Positions 41,007-49,606 of a DNA stretch of 64,000 nucleotides are shown piece after piece (position 1 is the stretch's first letter; every line of letters begins with the position of its first letter). Under the pieces are notes generated by a model, which ran no database searches, was not told the origin of the DNA, and worked only from the letters and a program-made list of their open reading frames with translations. Made by a program: the position numbers and the translations under genes. Source of the stretch: Furfurilactobacillus milii (GTDB taxonomy: Bacteria; Bacillota; Bacilli; Lactobacillales; Lactobacillaceae); the NCBI RefSeq assembly GCF_009864005.1, contig NZ_WEZQ01000017.1:124001-188000 (forward strand). Reading direction: 5' to 3'.

Positions 41007-42551
41007 TCACTCTCCCATTTTCTCTTTTGCGTCTGCAAATACGGGCTGCCAAAGTTTCCAGATGGAGTCCTCAGAAAAGCGTTCTGAATTTTCGTATGAT
41101 GCAGTGCTGAAGCGTTGCCATTTTTCGTCATCCAGCAGCAGTTCAGCCATGCTGGTTGCAATGGCGTTAACATCATTCATTGGGACTACATACCCATTAA
41201 CATTATTTTGAATGATTTCAGAAGGCCCATATCGCACATCAAAGGAAACCAGTGGAACGCCATTCGAGTTGGCTTCAAGCATGGCTAAATTAAAGCCTTC
41301 CATAGCACTAGTCACTCCAAATAATTGAGCCTTACTTTCAACTTCATTGACATTAGTGATATATCCGTGGAACTTAACGCTATCGGATAAATTAAGTTTA
41401 CTTACCTGGTCAGTTAGTTGTTTCTGTACATCTCCAGCTGGATTCCCATAAAAATCTAAGTGCGACCATGGAACAAGCCTCTTAATAATTGCAAAAGCGT
41501 CAATTAACAGATTCAATCGCTTTTCGGCTGCAATTCGGCAAACAGCAATTATTTGCCCTTTATTCCGATCACCAAGTGGAATACGATCAGTTTCAACTTG
41601 AGAATCAGGTACAATTCCGACTGGAACCTTGAACACTGACACTGTTTGATGAAATCTCGTCGTTAAATCATCCAATTGTTTTTGCGTAGAGGCAATAATT
41701 GCATCCCACTTATTAATGTTATTTAACGCAAATTGGTAATTCCAATTTAACGTGCTGTGCATTGGTTCAATAGCATCTGAGTGAACATTATGAAGATACA
41801 AGATTTTATAAGCCTTACTTGGGAAATTTAAAAGTCCCCAATCAGCATTTTCATTGCGATCAGAAATGAAAATATCACCCTGACCGTCGGCTAGATTAAG
41901 CTGGTTCAAAAAGAATCTTGTCAAACCTTTCATGCCATTAAATTGATAATCTCGACCTTCGAAATTACGTACTATAAATTGTGAATTATGTATATTACCA
42001 GCACGATCAAACAACCAGAAAGATTCATACACAATCTGTCCATCAGGATTCAAAATCAGATCTGTAACTGGCGCATCATCTGTTTGGTGCAAACGCTCTT
42101 GTGTTTTAAACCCGCGCACGTCATAAATATTCGTCTTTACCACATGATGTGTAAAATCGTATTCGATAACTTCATGAACTTGTTCAGGGTGTTCTTTATC
42201 ATTTTCGTTCCACAGCACTACTTTATACATCTCTGCTTCACCGAGAAAAACCGAATAACTACCATCATCATTTTTCTGAGGTGTACTCATGCCGTCTGGA
42301 AACTTTAAATCTGAAACAGTACATTCTTGATATTTCAAACTACCTGTTCCCTGAAGCCATTCAAATAGATTTATAAATTCGTTTTCCTTTAATCCCGCAT
42401 TAAAGTAATTTTTATGTCCATCGTTTTCAAATAAACGAGTAATAATTTTAGCCGGCTGGTTATGATTACGAAAGAGCTTCATTCGTTTCAATTGCGCAAA
42501 TTCGACTCCGGTTTTTCGGTCTGGCATAACAGTATTAATAAAATAAATCAT
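41007..42551 (-). CDS. GtfA/TagE-like GT4 glycosyltransferase (first)
   Basis: A 514-residue paralogue of the next gene and first in the four-gene operon. It starts IYFINTVMPDRKTGVEFAQL, has the inserted beta module with the NIYDVRGFKTQERL strand-turn, then YLHNVHSD, IAVCRIAAEKRLNLLIDAF and the EX7E motif in SAMEGFNLAMLEANSNG. A GGGGG ribosome binding site precedes the ATG. In SRRP systems GtfA and GtfB act as a complex that adds the first N-acetylglucosamine. Here two catalytic paralogues are followed by two non-GT partners, an unusual subunit set. Confidence 0.85.
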   Translation of the reverse strand: MIYFINTVMPDRKTGVEFAQLKRMKLFRNHNQPAKIITRLFENDGHKNYFNAGLKENEFINLFEWLQGTGSLKYQECTVSDLKFPDGMSTPQKNDDGSYSVFLGEAEMYKVVLWNENDKEHPEQVHEVIEYDFTHHVVKTNIYDVRGFKTQERLHQTDDAPVTDLILNPDGQIVYESFWLFDRAGNIHNSQFIVRNFEGRDYQFNGMKGLTRFFLNQLNLADGQGDIFISDRNENADWGLLNFPSKAYKILYLHNVHSDAIEPMHSTLNWNYQFALNNINKWDAIIASTQKQLDDLTTRFHQTVSVFKVPVGIVPDSQVETDRIPLGDRNKGQIIAVCRIAAEKRLNLLIDAFAIIKRLVPWSHLDFYGNPAGDVQKQLTDQVSKLNLSDSVKFHGYITNVNEVESKAQLFGVTSAMEGFNLAMLEANSNGVPLVSFDVRYGPSEIIQNNVNGYVVPMNDVNAIATSMAELLLDDEKWQRFSTASYENSERFSEDSIWKLWQPVFADAKEKMGE

Positions 42552-42577
42552 TTTATTTTCCCCCTGTTAATTGTGAT

Positions 42578-42607
42578 ATTTATCGAAATTTAAAAGTAAA
42601 GATGCAA
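42578..42607 (-). promoter_or_regulatory. Possible promoter of the glycosylation operon
   Basis: On the minus strand TTGCAT (42602-42607) and ATAAAT (42578-42583) are 18 bp apart, about 30 bases before the first gene. The remaining spacer up to 42884 shows nothing else that I recognise. Confidence 0.4.
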
Positions 42608-42884
42608 ACCCTTTCAATTACTATGTACACTTAATATATAAAACACTAATAGACTGCAAAGCAAAAAGGTTAGGTTTAAAAGCAATCGAAAAAGATTATT
42701 TTTAAGTCAGATCCTAGACGTTTAACCCGCTAATATATTCTATACAATATGTAACTGACTCATGAATGGTCAAACTTCTTTAAACTTTCATAACGACAAT
42801 TAAAAAGTACACAATCCCTATTCACAGGGTGCGTAAGCCATGCTACGATACTGTCAAAATATGCTGACGGTGGTGATGGTTTTA

Positions 42885-43799
42885 ATGAGTCGACTGGGGA
42901 ATTTCTTTATTCATCGAGCAAGTCATGAGAATGGCAAGGTGACGTTTGAAATCGGGGTGGATACGCACGCGCCGATGTTAGTGAATGCCTTTACGGAATC
43001 ACTGAGCGACGTGGCGCATCTGACGATTAATTATTCGGCGGCTGACATTGTGTTACAGTCCACGGATCGTTCCGAACTAACGGTACGTGAATATATGTTG
43101 GTAGACGAATCCTCGTATTATGCGCATGTCAAACATGAAGACGACACGTTGGCCATCACTGCTGGTGAACGGCCAGCACGTGACAACCTCAACATTCGTA
43201 TTGAACTGGAGATTCCGACCACCTATCATGGCCGTTTGGAAATCAGTTCAGTCAGCGGTCCAATTGAAATCGATAACTTGCATAAGTTGCGTAGTTTAGC
43301 AATTACGTCAACCAGCGGGGCTATATCGTTAGATGACGTAGAAACGAGCAGCCTAAGTATTGATTCCATCACTGGTACCATTAAAGGCCGCAGTCTTACT
43401 GCTGATGACTACACGATTAATGCCATGAGCGGCAATGTCCACTTGATGAACACCCGTGGCAATTACTCGGTCCGTTGCTCAGCTGGTTCGCTTAAACTGG
43501 ATGATGCTCATGGTCACGGTCGCTTTGAGGTTACCAGTGGCACCGCCAAACTGTGTTTTGCAGAAGTGGATGGCAACCTATCCGCCGAGTCGTCTGCTGG
43601 TTCCGTCCGTTTGCAAGTGCCACGAGAATTAGATTATGGCTTCAACTTGGAAACATCGATTGGGAGTCTAAAGACACCTGACAACGCGCATTATTCAAAT
43701 AACGAGCGCAACTACCAAACTGGCGCCATCGGTGATCCATCTGACTTGATGATTAGCATGATGACAGTTGTTGGTTCGTTGGCACTCGAAACACGATAA
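42885..43799 (+). CDS. DUF4097 family beta-strand repeat protein
   Basis: A 304-residue protein of the DUF4097 family, with repeated short beta strands such as ISSVSGPIEIDNL, ITSTSGAISLDDV, INAMSGNVHLMNT and VTSGTAKLCF that build a solenoid. No signal peptide or membrane helix is evident. The function of the family is unknown, though it often accompanies envelope-stress genes. I place the start at ATG 42885, because the GGTGGTGATGG stretch is properly spaced for it; in-frame ATGs upstream at 42840 and 42876 are alternatives. Base composition is clearly more GC-rich than in the glycosylation island to its left. Confidence 0.8.
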   Translation: MSRLGNFFIHRASHENGKVTFEIGVDTHAPMLVNAFTESLSDVAHLTINYSAADIVLQSTDRSELTVREYMLVDESSYYAHVKHEDDTLAITAGERPARDNLNIRIELEIPTTYHGRLEISSVSGPIEIDNLHKLRSLAITSTSGAISLDDVETSSLSIDSITGTIKGRSLTADDYTINAMSGNVHLMNTRGNYSVRCSAGSLKLDDAHGHGRFEVTSGTAKLCFAEVDGNLSAESSAGSVRLQVPRELDYGFNLETSIGSLKTPDNAHYSNNERNYQTGAIGDPSDLMISMMTVVGSLALETR

Positions 43800-43810
43800 C
43801 GACACTAAAA

Positions 43811-43858
43811 AAACAGGTTTCAGTCCATGACATTTCGCCATGGCACTGAAGCCTGTTT
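43811..43858. terminator. Bidirectional terminator
   Basis: AAACAGGTTTCAGT pairs with ACTGAAGCCTGTTT, with a further CATG/CATGG pairing inside. T-rich on both strands. It separates the converging DUF4097 and PH-domain genes. Confidence 0.85.
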
Positions 43859-43878
43859 CGTTTATTTCAATCCTTAGA

Positions 43879-45420
43879 TTAATCGGCTTGCCGATACCAG
43901 TCATACACTGAATAAATCGCTTCATCTGGCAAATAACGCGCAGTCACTTTACGACCTTCGCTGCCAGCACGAATGTTAAGTGTTAGTGACGCAAAGTGGC
44001 GTTGTTGCAACCACTTGCTCTGTTTAATCAACAACGATTGCACGTTTTGCCGTGGTACATAATACTGCTCACGGGTAAATAAAAAATTCGTCTGCGCAAA
44101 TGCAAAGCGAGCATTCAGCACTTGTACTTGTGTTCGCCGCGCCGTCAGATAAGCAGGAATAATCAGCAACAAGACCACCAGCACAATGGTGATACTGTCC
44201 GCAATCACTGCCACCCGCGGCCATGGAAACGTCATCCCCGTCATCGCAAGGACTATCCCCAGTGCAACTAGGCCAAAATTGCGCAATTGATAATATAAGG
44301 TGCGGCCGCGTTGACGGCTAGGCCTAACCTGACCAACGGGAATGTCGGTGACAAAACGTTGCAAGAAACCATCTACATCATCTTCCGCAATCAACGGCAT
44401 AATCACCACATTTTCGGTATCCTTCTCTTTTTTCGAGTTCGACACCACGATCAGTTTGACCGTTGCCATGTGCAACCAGGACCGCAACAACGGTTGACTA
44501 ACCCGCACAGCCTGAATGCGACTTTGCGCTAACGTCACCGTGTTCCGCTGAAACAAGCCACGGACTGTTGTCAACTGACCGTCTGACAGACTCAATGTAA
44601 ATCGATAGTACTGAATGACTATGACGACAATTGAACCCAGGTACAAAACGAGTACCACGGCCAACATTCCCAGCACAATAACGACCCAACCAGCCTGCCC
44701 CAAGTCTTTGACAGCCGTATTTAATAACTGTTCAGAAATGAGTTTTTGCAAACGACCATACACTGCCGTAATCGCCAATAATGCTGTTAGGAACGCCGGT
44801 GAGGTCGCCGCAAACTTCAACAGATCCCTTGTCGCGATTTCGTAAACGGCAGTTGGTTGATTGGCCGTCTCATTCGTCGCTGACTGTGACTCAGGTGACG
44901 CTCCGTTTGCAGACTCAGGTACTGTTTGATTCTCACCATCGGCGATGTTTGCCAAGCGCCGCCGAGCCGCAAGTTCATCACGTAAACTCAGTGGCACAGC
45001 GATGAGTGTCACTTCCGGTCCCTCATCGGAATGACCAGCCGTTTCGACTTCCAATGTGACTAAATCAAACGGTTTAAGGAAAAACCACTGTTTGACTGCC
45101 ACGTTTTGGATACGATCGTAAGGAACGTGATTCTGCTTCCGAAAAATTAACCCATGTTTGACATAAATTTCTTGGTCCAGCAATTGATACGTAAAGGTAA
45201 AGTACTTCAACAGCGGCCACACTAGCGCAAAAACTACTAATATCGCAATGACAGTTGCAAATAACAGCGGATGTTTGCGGTAAAGCGCCAAACTACCGAT
45301 AACACCACCCGCGATGGGCACAATCCACTCGCGTAGCGTTTCGATAAAGAAACCGACTAACGCGATGGCATGTAAATGTCGCGCTGGCGTTGGCTTGGGA
45401 GAACCACCATTAGAGGTCAT
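43879..45420 (-). CDS. YdbT-like membrane protein with bacterial PH domains
   Basis: A 513-residue membrane protein with three predicted bPH2 (PF03703) domains separated by pairs of membrane helices. Each domain carries the family pattern, for example KHGLIFRKQNHVPYDRIQNVAV and VRGLFQRNTVTLAQSRIQAVRV. It resembles Bacillus YdbT, which with YdbS protects against certain antimicrobial compounds. A Ser/Asn/Glu-rich linker lies between the first and second modules. It overlaps the YdbS-like gene by 11 bases. Confidence 0.88.
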   Translation of the reverse strand: MTSNGGSPKPTPARHLHAIALVGFFIETLREWIVPIAGGVIGSLALYRKHPLLFATVIAILVVFALVWPLLKYFTFTYQLLDQEIYVKHGLIFRKQNHVPYDRIQNVAVKQWFFLKPFDLVTLEVETAGHSDEGPEVTLIAVPLSLRDELAARRRLANIADGENQTVPESANGASPESQSATNETANQPTAVYEIATRDLLKFAATSPAFLTALLAITAVYGRLQKLISEQLLNTAVKDLGQAGWVVIVLGMLAVVLVLYLGSIVVIVIQYYRFTLSLSDGQLTTVRGLFQRNTVTLAQSRIQAVRVSQPLLRSWLHMATVKLIVVSNSKKEKDTENVVIMPLIAEDDVDGFLQRFVTDIPVGQVRPSRQRGRTLYYQLRNFGLVALGIVLAMTGMTFPWPRVAVIADSITIVLVVLLLIIPAYLTARRTQVQVLNARFAFAQTNFLFTREQYYVPRQNVQSLLIKQSKWLQQRHFASLTLNIRAGSEGRKVTARYLPDEAIYSVYDWYRQAD

Positions 45421-45889
45421 TACGCGCCTCCTTTGCCAGTTTCATGATTAACTCTTTCAACTGTTCAGCTGTTTCAAGGCCGACACCGTCAATCTTATGG
45501 GATGTCGCCGCTGTCACAATCGCGATCTCCTGTAGCTTCTGCCACCGCAGAAATGGTCCCTGATCCAACTGCACATTCTGAACACGAGCGATTGGAATCA
45601 CAATTTGTTTGCGAAAAAAGTAACCCTTATGCAATTCAACATCGCGGTCACTGATCCGATAAGTCCAAAACCGCCAACGATACGGCACTAGTGCCAACAT
45701 GGCAATTAAGGTTACCAACGCAATGCCAATAATAAGCCACCCACACACCGTAAAGAAGCTCAGACTGTTGCTCAGTCCAATCGCCAGACTGCCCCCGCCG
45801 ACTGCGCCGATAATAATTGCCGTTACTACAGCGGTTAATTGCCAAACGTGCGTAATCTGACGCGGCAACTGTTCCGTTTCATTTTCCAA
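45410..45889 (-). CDS. YdbS-like membrane protein with PH domain
   Basis: A 159-residue protein with two membrane helices (about residues 15-70) and one bPH2 domain (HKGYFFRKQIVIPIARVQNVQLDQGPFLRW). Translation starts at TTG 45889 with GGGGGAG upstream. First gene of a translationally coupled ydbS-ydbT operon; the products probably form one membrane complex. Confidence 0.88.
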   Translation of the reverse strand: MENETEQLPRQITHVWQLTAVVTAIIIGAVGGGSLAIGLSNSLSFFTVCGWLIIGIALVTLIAMLALVPYRWRFWTYRISDRDVELHKGYFFRKQIVIPIARVQNVQLDQGPFLRWQKLQEIAIVTAATSHKIDGVGLETAEQLKELIMKLAKEARNDL

Positions 45890-45957
45890 GATTTCTCCCC
45901 CACCTGTTGCCTAGATTCCCATCAACATGATTCAAACTTGTTAGTCACACTATACCG

Positions 45958-45994
45958 AAAAAGTGACGGTGTACCAATAACACCGCCACTTTTT
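45958..45994. terminator. Terminator-like hairpin
   Basis: AAAAAGTGACGGTGT pairs with ACACCGCCACTTTTT. It lies between the ydbS-like gene and the type A element, and can act in both directions. Confidence 0.75.
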
Positions 45995-46073
45995 GGGATA
46001 AAATTTTTATTTAGAATAGCGTTTGCGGCCAAAGTACCAACAAAATGGCATCTCTCACATATGGCTGCAATGA

Positions 46074-46258
46074 AGTGAAGTCGATTAAAGACAGAGCGCC
46101 GTGTCGACAACACTTATGGCCTGGTTTAAGGCCATTTAGTGTTGTGGGACGAGTTCTGAGACGATGAACTATTCGGCTCAGAATCGAGGTAGAAGACTCC
46201 GGTTCTCAGGAGGCTGAGACCGGTCCCCACGGAACGACGTCTCTAATCGACGTAACGG
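46074..46258 (+). ncRNA. Dispersed structured element, type A copy 3
   Basis: Reference copy for the family. The terminal stem pairs GTCGATTAAAGAC (46080-46092) with GTCTCTAATCGAC (46239-46251). CCGTG (46099-46103) pairs with CACGG (46228-46232). The inner hairpin pairs CAACACT (46108-46114) with AGTGTTG (46138-46144) and has an ATGGCC/GGCCAT tip. The next hairpin pairs TTCTGAG (46154-46160) with CTCAGAA (46177-46183). A CTCC/GGAG hairpin (46197-46212) is followed by the conserved GAGACCGGTCCCC. In other copies the third base pair of the TTCTGAG helix changes to A-T or T-A with its partner. Flanks AGTGAAG and GTAACGG are conserved. Transcription direction unknown. Confidence 0.7.
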
Positions 46259-46293
46259 CATTTCAACCACAGATCAGACAGCTGACCACTTGC

Positions 46294-47082
46294 TTAGGAC
46301 TGTTTGCCATTATCCGATGCAGTAATTAACTGTTGTTGATCGTTAAAGAAACGGCGGTAAGCAATGTAACAAGCGCTGACAGAGCCGAGGCTGGTCGCTG
46401 ACAGTAACATAAACACCACCATAATCTGATATTTAATAGCGTAAACCGGATCAACACCGGCGAAGATCAGGCCAGACATCATCCCCGGTAAACTAACGAT
46501 CCCGTAAGTCTTAGATGCGTCAATCGTTGGTTGCATTCCCGTTTTGATACACTCGCGGACGATGCCAATTGCGGAATCGTGCACACTGGCACCTAATGCT
46601 AAACGTTCCAACACTTGTTGGCGTTGGTCCCGAAAGAGTGTCCGCATGTTGCGGTAGCAAAGCCCGATCGCCACCATTGAGTTACTGGCAATCATTCCTG
46701 AAATTGGAATCATCTGTGACGGGACAAACTTAATCGCACCCGCCAAAACTAAACCACTTAGCGTCACTGAAGTGCTGATTAAGATGGACCAAAAGGATGA
46801 CCAAAAAATGTTTGGAATTCCCTTTCCCCGTTTCATCGCATTATAAGCCGCATTAAAGATAATGACCAAAATCATCGCTAATGTGAGCAACACGTTGTTG
46901 ACCGCAAAGATATATTTCAGCAAGAAACCAACAATTGTTAGCTGAATAATGGCACGAACCACGCCGATAATCATATCGCGGTCAACACCAAGCTTCTGAC
47001 GCCAGCCAATAAATAGCGCAACCAGCACGAGGCCAGCTGCAAACGCTAAACTTACATTATTAACATTCACCGCATTATGCAT
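46294..47082 (-). CDS. fetB: FetB-type ABC transporter permease
   Basis: UPF0014/FetB family permease of 262 residues with six to seven membrane helices. Typical motifs are RAIIQLTIVGFLLKYIF, IFNAAYNAMKRGKG and SLPGMMSGLIFAGVDP. In E. coli FetAB exports iron and improves resistance to oxidative stress; the same is inferred here. It overlaps fetA by 8 bases. Confidence 0.92.
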   Translation of the reverse strand: MHNAVNVNNVSLAFAAGLVLVALFIGWRQKLGVDRDMIIGVVRAIIQLTIVGFLLKYIFAVNNVLLTLAMILVIIFNAAYNAMKRGKGIPNIFWSSFWSILISTSVTLSGLVLAGAIKFVPSQMIPISGMIASNSMVAIGLCYRNMRTLFRDQRQQVLERLALGASVHDSAIGIVRECIKTGMQPTIDASKTYGIVSLPGMMSGLIFAGVDPVYAIKYQIMVVFMLLSATSLGSVSACYIAYRRFFNDQQQLITASDNGKQS

Positions 47083-47734
47083 GACGTACCTCCTTAGTGT
47101 GTTTGCCCGCTACGACTTCATATAAATCATCAGCGGCAGCAATTTCACTTTCATCATGAGTAATCCACACCACGGTACCCCCACGATCACGATAATGATC
47201 AACCAGACTGTGCACGATGGCCTTATTATCTGTGTCCAAGCCAGTCGTTACTTCATCAAGCAACAAAATGTCCGGTACAAATATTAGATTACGAATAAGC
47301 GCCACTCGTTGCCGCTCACCTCCTGATAACCCTGTGATGTCATGATTCAAATAATCCGGTGATAGATTTACCTGGGCGAGCAATTCGTGCTGGCGTGCCT
47401 CATCAACACTTTGGTTACGAATTTCAAACGGAAAGTTAAGATTGTCAGCCACCGTTTTGCCAAACAGCGTTGGTTGTTGAAAACAATATGACACCCGACG
47501 ACGGTAGACCATCGGATCGTAAGTAAACGCGTCATGACCATCGAATGTCATTTGACCTGCGCTCGGCGAGATCATCCGTGCCATAATTTGAAGAATCGTA
47601 CTTTTACCCGACCCAGACGGGCCCACTACCATCAAGTTACTCTCTTTTTCTAACCGCAAATTGATTTTGGTCAGGATTTCACGCTCCCCAACTCGGTAGT
47701 CAATATCGGTCATTGTCAGTAATGCTGTCATCAT
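47075..47734 (-). CDS. fetA: FetA-type ABC transporter ATP-binding protein
   Basis: ATPase partner of FetB. Walker A is GPSGSGKSTILQIMARM, the signature is LSGGERQRVALIRNL, Walker B is ILLLDEVTTGLD, and the H-loop is VVWITHD. Start at ATG 47734, with AAGTGGTG upstream, giving 219 residues; the frame is open further upstream without similarity. First gene of the two-gene operon. Confidence 0.92.
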   Translation of the reverse strand: MMTALLTMTDIDYRVGEREILTKINLRLEKESNLMVVGPSGSGKSTILQIMARMISPSAGQMTFDGHDAFTYDPMVYRRRVSYCFQQPTLFGKTVADNLNFPFEIRNQSVDEARQHELLAQVNLSPDYLNHDITGLSGGERQRVALIRNLIFVPDILLLDEVTTGLDTDNKAIVHSLVDHYRDRGGTVVWITHDESEIAAADDLYEVVAGKHTKEVRHA

Positions 47735-47854
47735 TTCACCACTTTCTTCATTTATTCTAAAGTAAGCATAAAACATCACTTTCCGTTTGTCCGTTTACAA
47801 GACTTCGCAGGGATCCTGACAATACGGAAACCACACCTTAGTGGTCAAACATGC

Positions 47855-47860
47855 TATGAT
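47855..47860 (+). promoter_or_regulatory. Extended -10 promoter of rlmD
   Basis: TGC directly before TATGAT (47855-47860) forms an extended -10 element about 40 bp upstream of the start. No convincing -35 box is present, as is usual for this promoter class. Confidence 0.45.
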
Positions 47861-47898
47861 GGTCCTAATTATTACTAGAGTTAGCAACGGAGGACAAT

Positions 47899-49446
47899 AT
47901 GGAACCTCAATCACGAAATAACAACGATCTGCGCTCAGAACGCGGTCGCTCGCACTTTGATCACAATAATCATCAAACACATTCACAGCACCGCAACGGC
48001 CCCCGTTCGTTTGATCATTCACGGAACAATGACCACAATGGGTATCGTCGTCAGCGTAGTAATCAATCAGAACAAGCTGATGTTCAGGTCGAGGTTGGCC
48101 AACGTTTTCCATTAACCATCAAACGCCTCGGCATTAACGGCGAAGGGATCGGCTATTATCATCATAAGATTACGTTTGTCCCAGGCGCCCTTCCAGACGA
48201 AGTGGTCGTCGCCGAAGTTACGCACGTAGCGGCTCATTTTCTAAACGCTAAAGTACATCAAATCCGTAAAGAAAGTGCCCACCGGGTAACGCCACCAGAT
48301 ACACAGTCAGCCGAAGTCGGTGGGTTCGAACTTTCCCATCTTGATTACCCGTCACAACTGGCTTTCAAACGTGATGTTATCCGCCAAGCGCTGGAAAAGT
48401 TTCAGCCCCGCGGCTGGGAAAACTATGACCTGCGCCCAACAATCGGCATGGCAGAACCTTATCACTACCGCAACAAAGCCCAATTTCAAGTACGGCAGGA
48501 TGCGGACGGTAATGTGATTGCCGGTCTATATAAGGAGGGTACGCATGATCTTGTTGATCTTCCGGAAGCCAGCACTCAAAATGAAGCAACCATGACCGTC
48601 ATTCGCGCATTAGTCAAAATGCTGCAAGAATTACAAGTTCCCATTTACGATGAAGAGGCCAATTCAGGTATTATCAAAACGCTCGTTGTCCGTTCATCCG
48701 AAGCCAGTGGCGAAGTTCAGGTCACGTTTGTCACAAACTCACAAAAGTTGCCGCACAAACGGGAATTGTTAGCGCTGATCGAAGAACGTTTGCCACAAGT
48801 TGTTTCCGTCATGCAAAACGTTAACCAAAGCAAAACTTCGTTAGTTTGGGGAGATAAGACCACTAAGTTAATGGGTCAGGACTACATTACTGAAACCCTA
48901 TTGGGTAAGCAGTTCCAATTATCGCCACGGGCATTCTTACAGTTGAATCCTAAGCAAACCACCCGCTTATACGAAGAAACGATTAAAGCTTTGGACTTAA
49001 CGCATGCCGACCACTTGGTAGATGCCTACTCAGGCGTGGGCACCATTGGATTATCCTTGGCAGACCGTGCCGGCGAAGTGCGTGGCATGGACACGATTGA
49101 AGAATCTGTTGATGACGCCAACCGTAACGCTGAACTGAACGGCATTACCAACGCCGAATACAGTGTGGGAACCGCCGAAGACCTATTACCACAATGGGTC
49201 AGCCAGGGATGGCGACCAGATGCATTGGTCGTTGATCCACCTCGTGCAGGCCTAGCCGACACAATGATTGATACCATTATGCAAGTACAGCCTGAAAAGT
49301 TTGTCTATGTTTCATGTAACCCGTCAACGCTGGCCCAAAACTTAGTTGAGTTAGGTCGCGTCTATCGCGTTGAATACATTCAATCCATCGACATGTTTCC
49401 TCAAACGGCACGCGTTGAAGCTGTCGTAAAGTTGGTTCTGCGGTAA
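47899..49446 (+). CDS. rlmD: 23S rRNA (uracil-C5)-methyltransferase, RlmD/RlmCD type
   Basis: TrmA-family RNA m5U methyltransferase of 515 residues. A TRAM domain (about 63-120) precedes the SAM domain with DAYSGVGTIGLSLAD, VVDPPRAGLAD and the catalytic Cys in YVSCNPSTLAQNL. Two oddities stand out. The first 58 residues are an extra hydrophilic tail rich in Asn, His, Arg and Ser. The iron-sulfur cluster cysteines found in many homologues are replaced (TPPDTQSAEVGGFELSHL), and the catalytic Cys is the only cysteine in the protein. GGAGG places the start at 47899, so the tail is probably real. Confidence 0.93.
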   Translation: MEPQSRNNNDLRSERGRSHFDHNNHQTHSQHRNGPRSFDHSRNNDHNGYRRQRSNQSEQADVQVEVGQRFPLTIKRLGINGEGIGYYHHKITFVPGALPDEVVVAEVTHVAAHFLNAKVHQIRKESAHRVTPPDTQSAEVGGFELSHLDYPSQLAFKRDVIRQALEKFQPRGWENYDLRPTIGMAEPYHYRNKAQFQVRQDADGNVIAGLYKEGTHDLVDLPEASTQNEATMTVIRALVKMLQELQVPIYDEEANSGIIKTLVVRSSEASGEVQVTFVTNSQKLPHKRELLALIEERLPQVVSVMQNVNQSKTSLVWGDKTTKLMGQDYITETLLGKQFQLSPRAFLQLNPKQTTRLYEETIKALDLTHADHLVDAYSGVGTIGLSLADRAGEVRGMDTIEESVDDANRNAELNGITNAEYSVGTAEDLLPQWVSQGWRPDALVVDPPRAGLADTMIDTIMQVQPEKFVYVSCNPSTLAQNLVELGRVYRVEYIQSIDMFPQTARVEAVVKLVLR

Positions 49447-49489
49447 TTTTTAGTAGTCCTGGCTAAATTTGACGTGCTATAATACAAGA

Positions 49490-49606
49490 AGAAGGGAATA
49501 TCAGTCGCATGACATTTCCTCCTGCAAGCGCCGCCGAAACGGCTGGCATTAGATGAATATGAAACCGTTAATCATCAGTCAAAAGTTAGATTAGCGGTTT
49601 TTTCTT
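49490..49606 (+). ncRNA. Probable antisense RNA antitoxin
   Basis: An extended -10 promoter (TGCTATAAT, 49475-49483) is followed by a gene-free stretch of about 115 bases ending in a terminator (ACCGTTAATC/GATTAGCGGT then T6, 49564-49604). The RNA converges on the holin-like toxin gene and overlaps its 3' end. Near its 5' end it carries short segments (TCGCAT, TTTCC, GCAAG, GCGCC) that are complementary, in the same order, to the toxin ribosome-binding and start region. This is the arrangement of type I RNA antitoxins of the Fst/TxpA kind. Confidence 0.6.
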
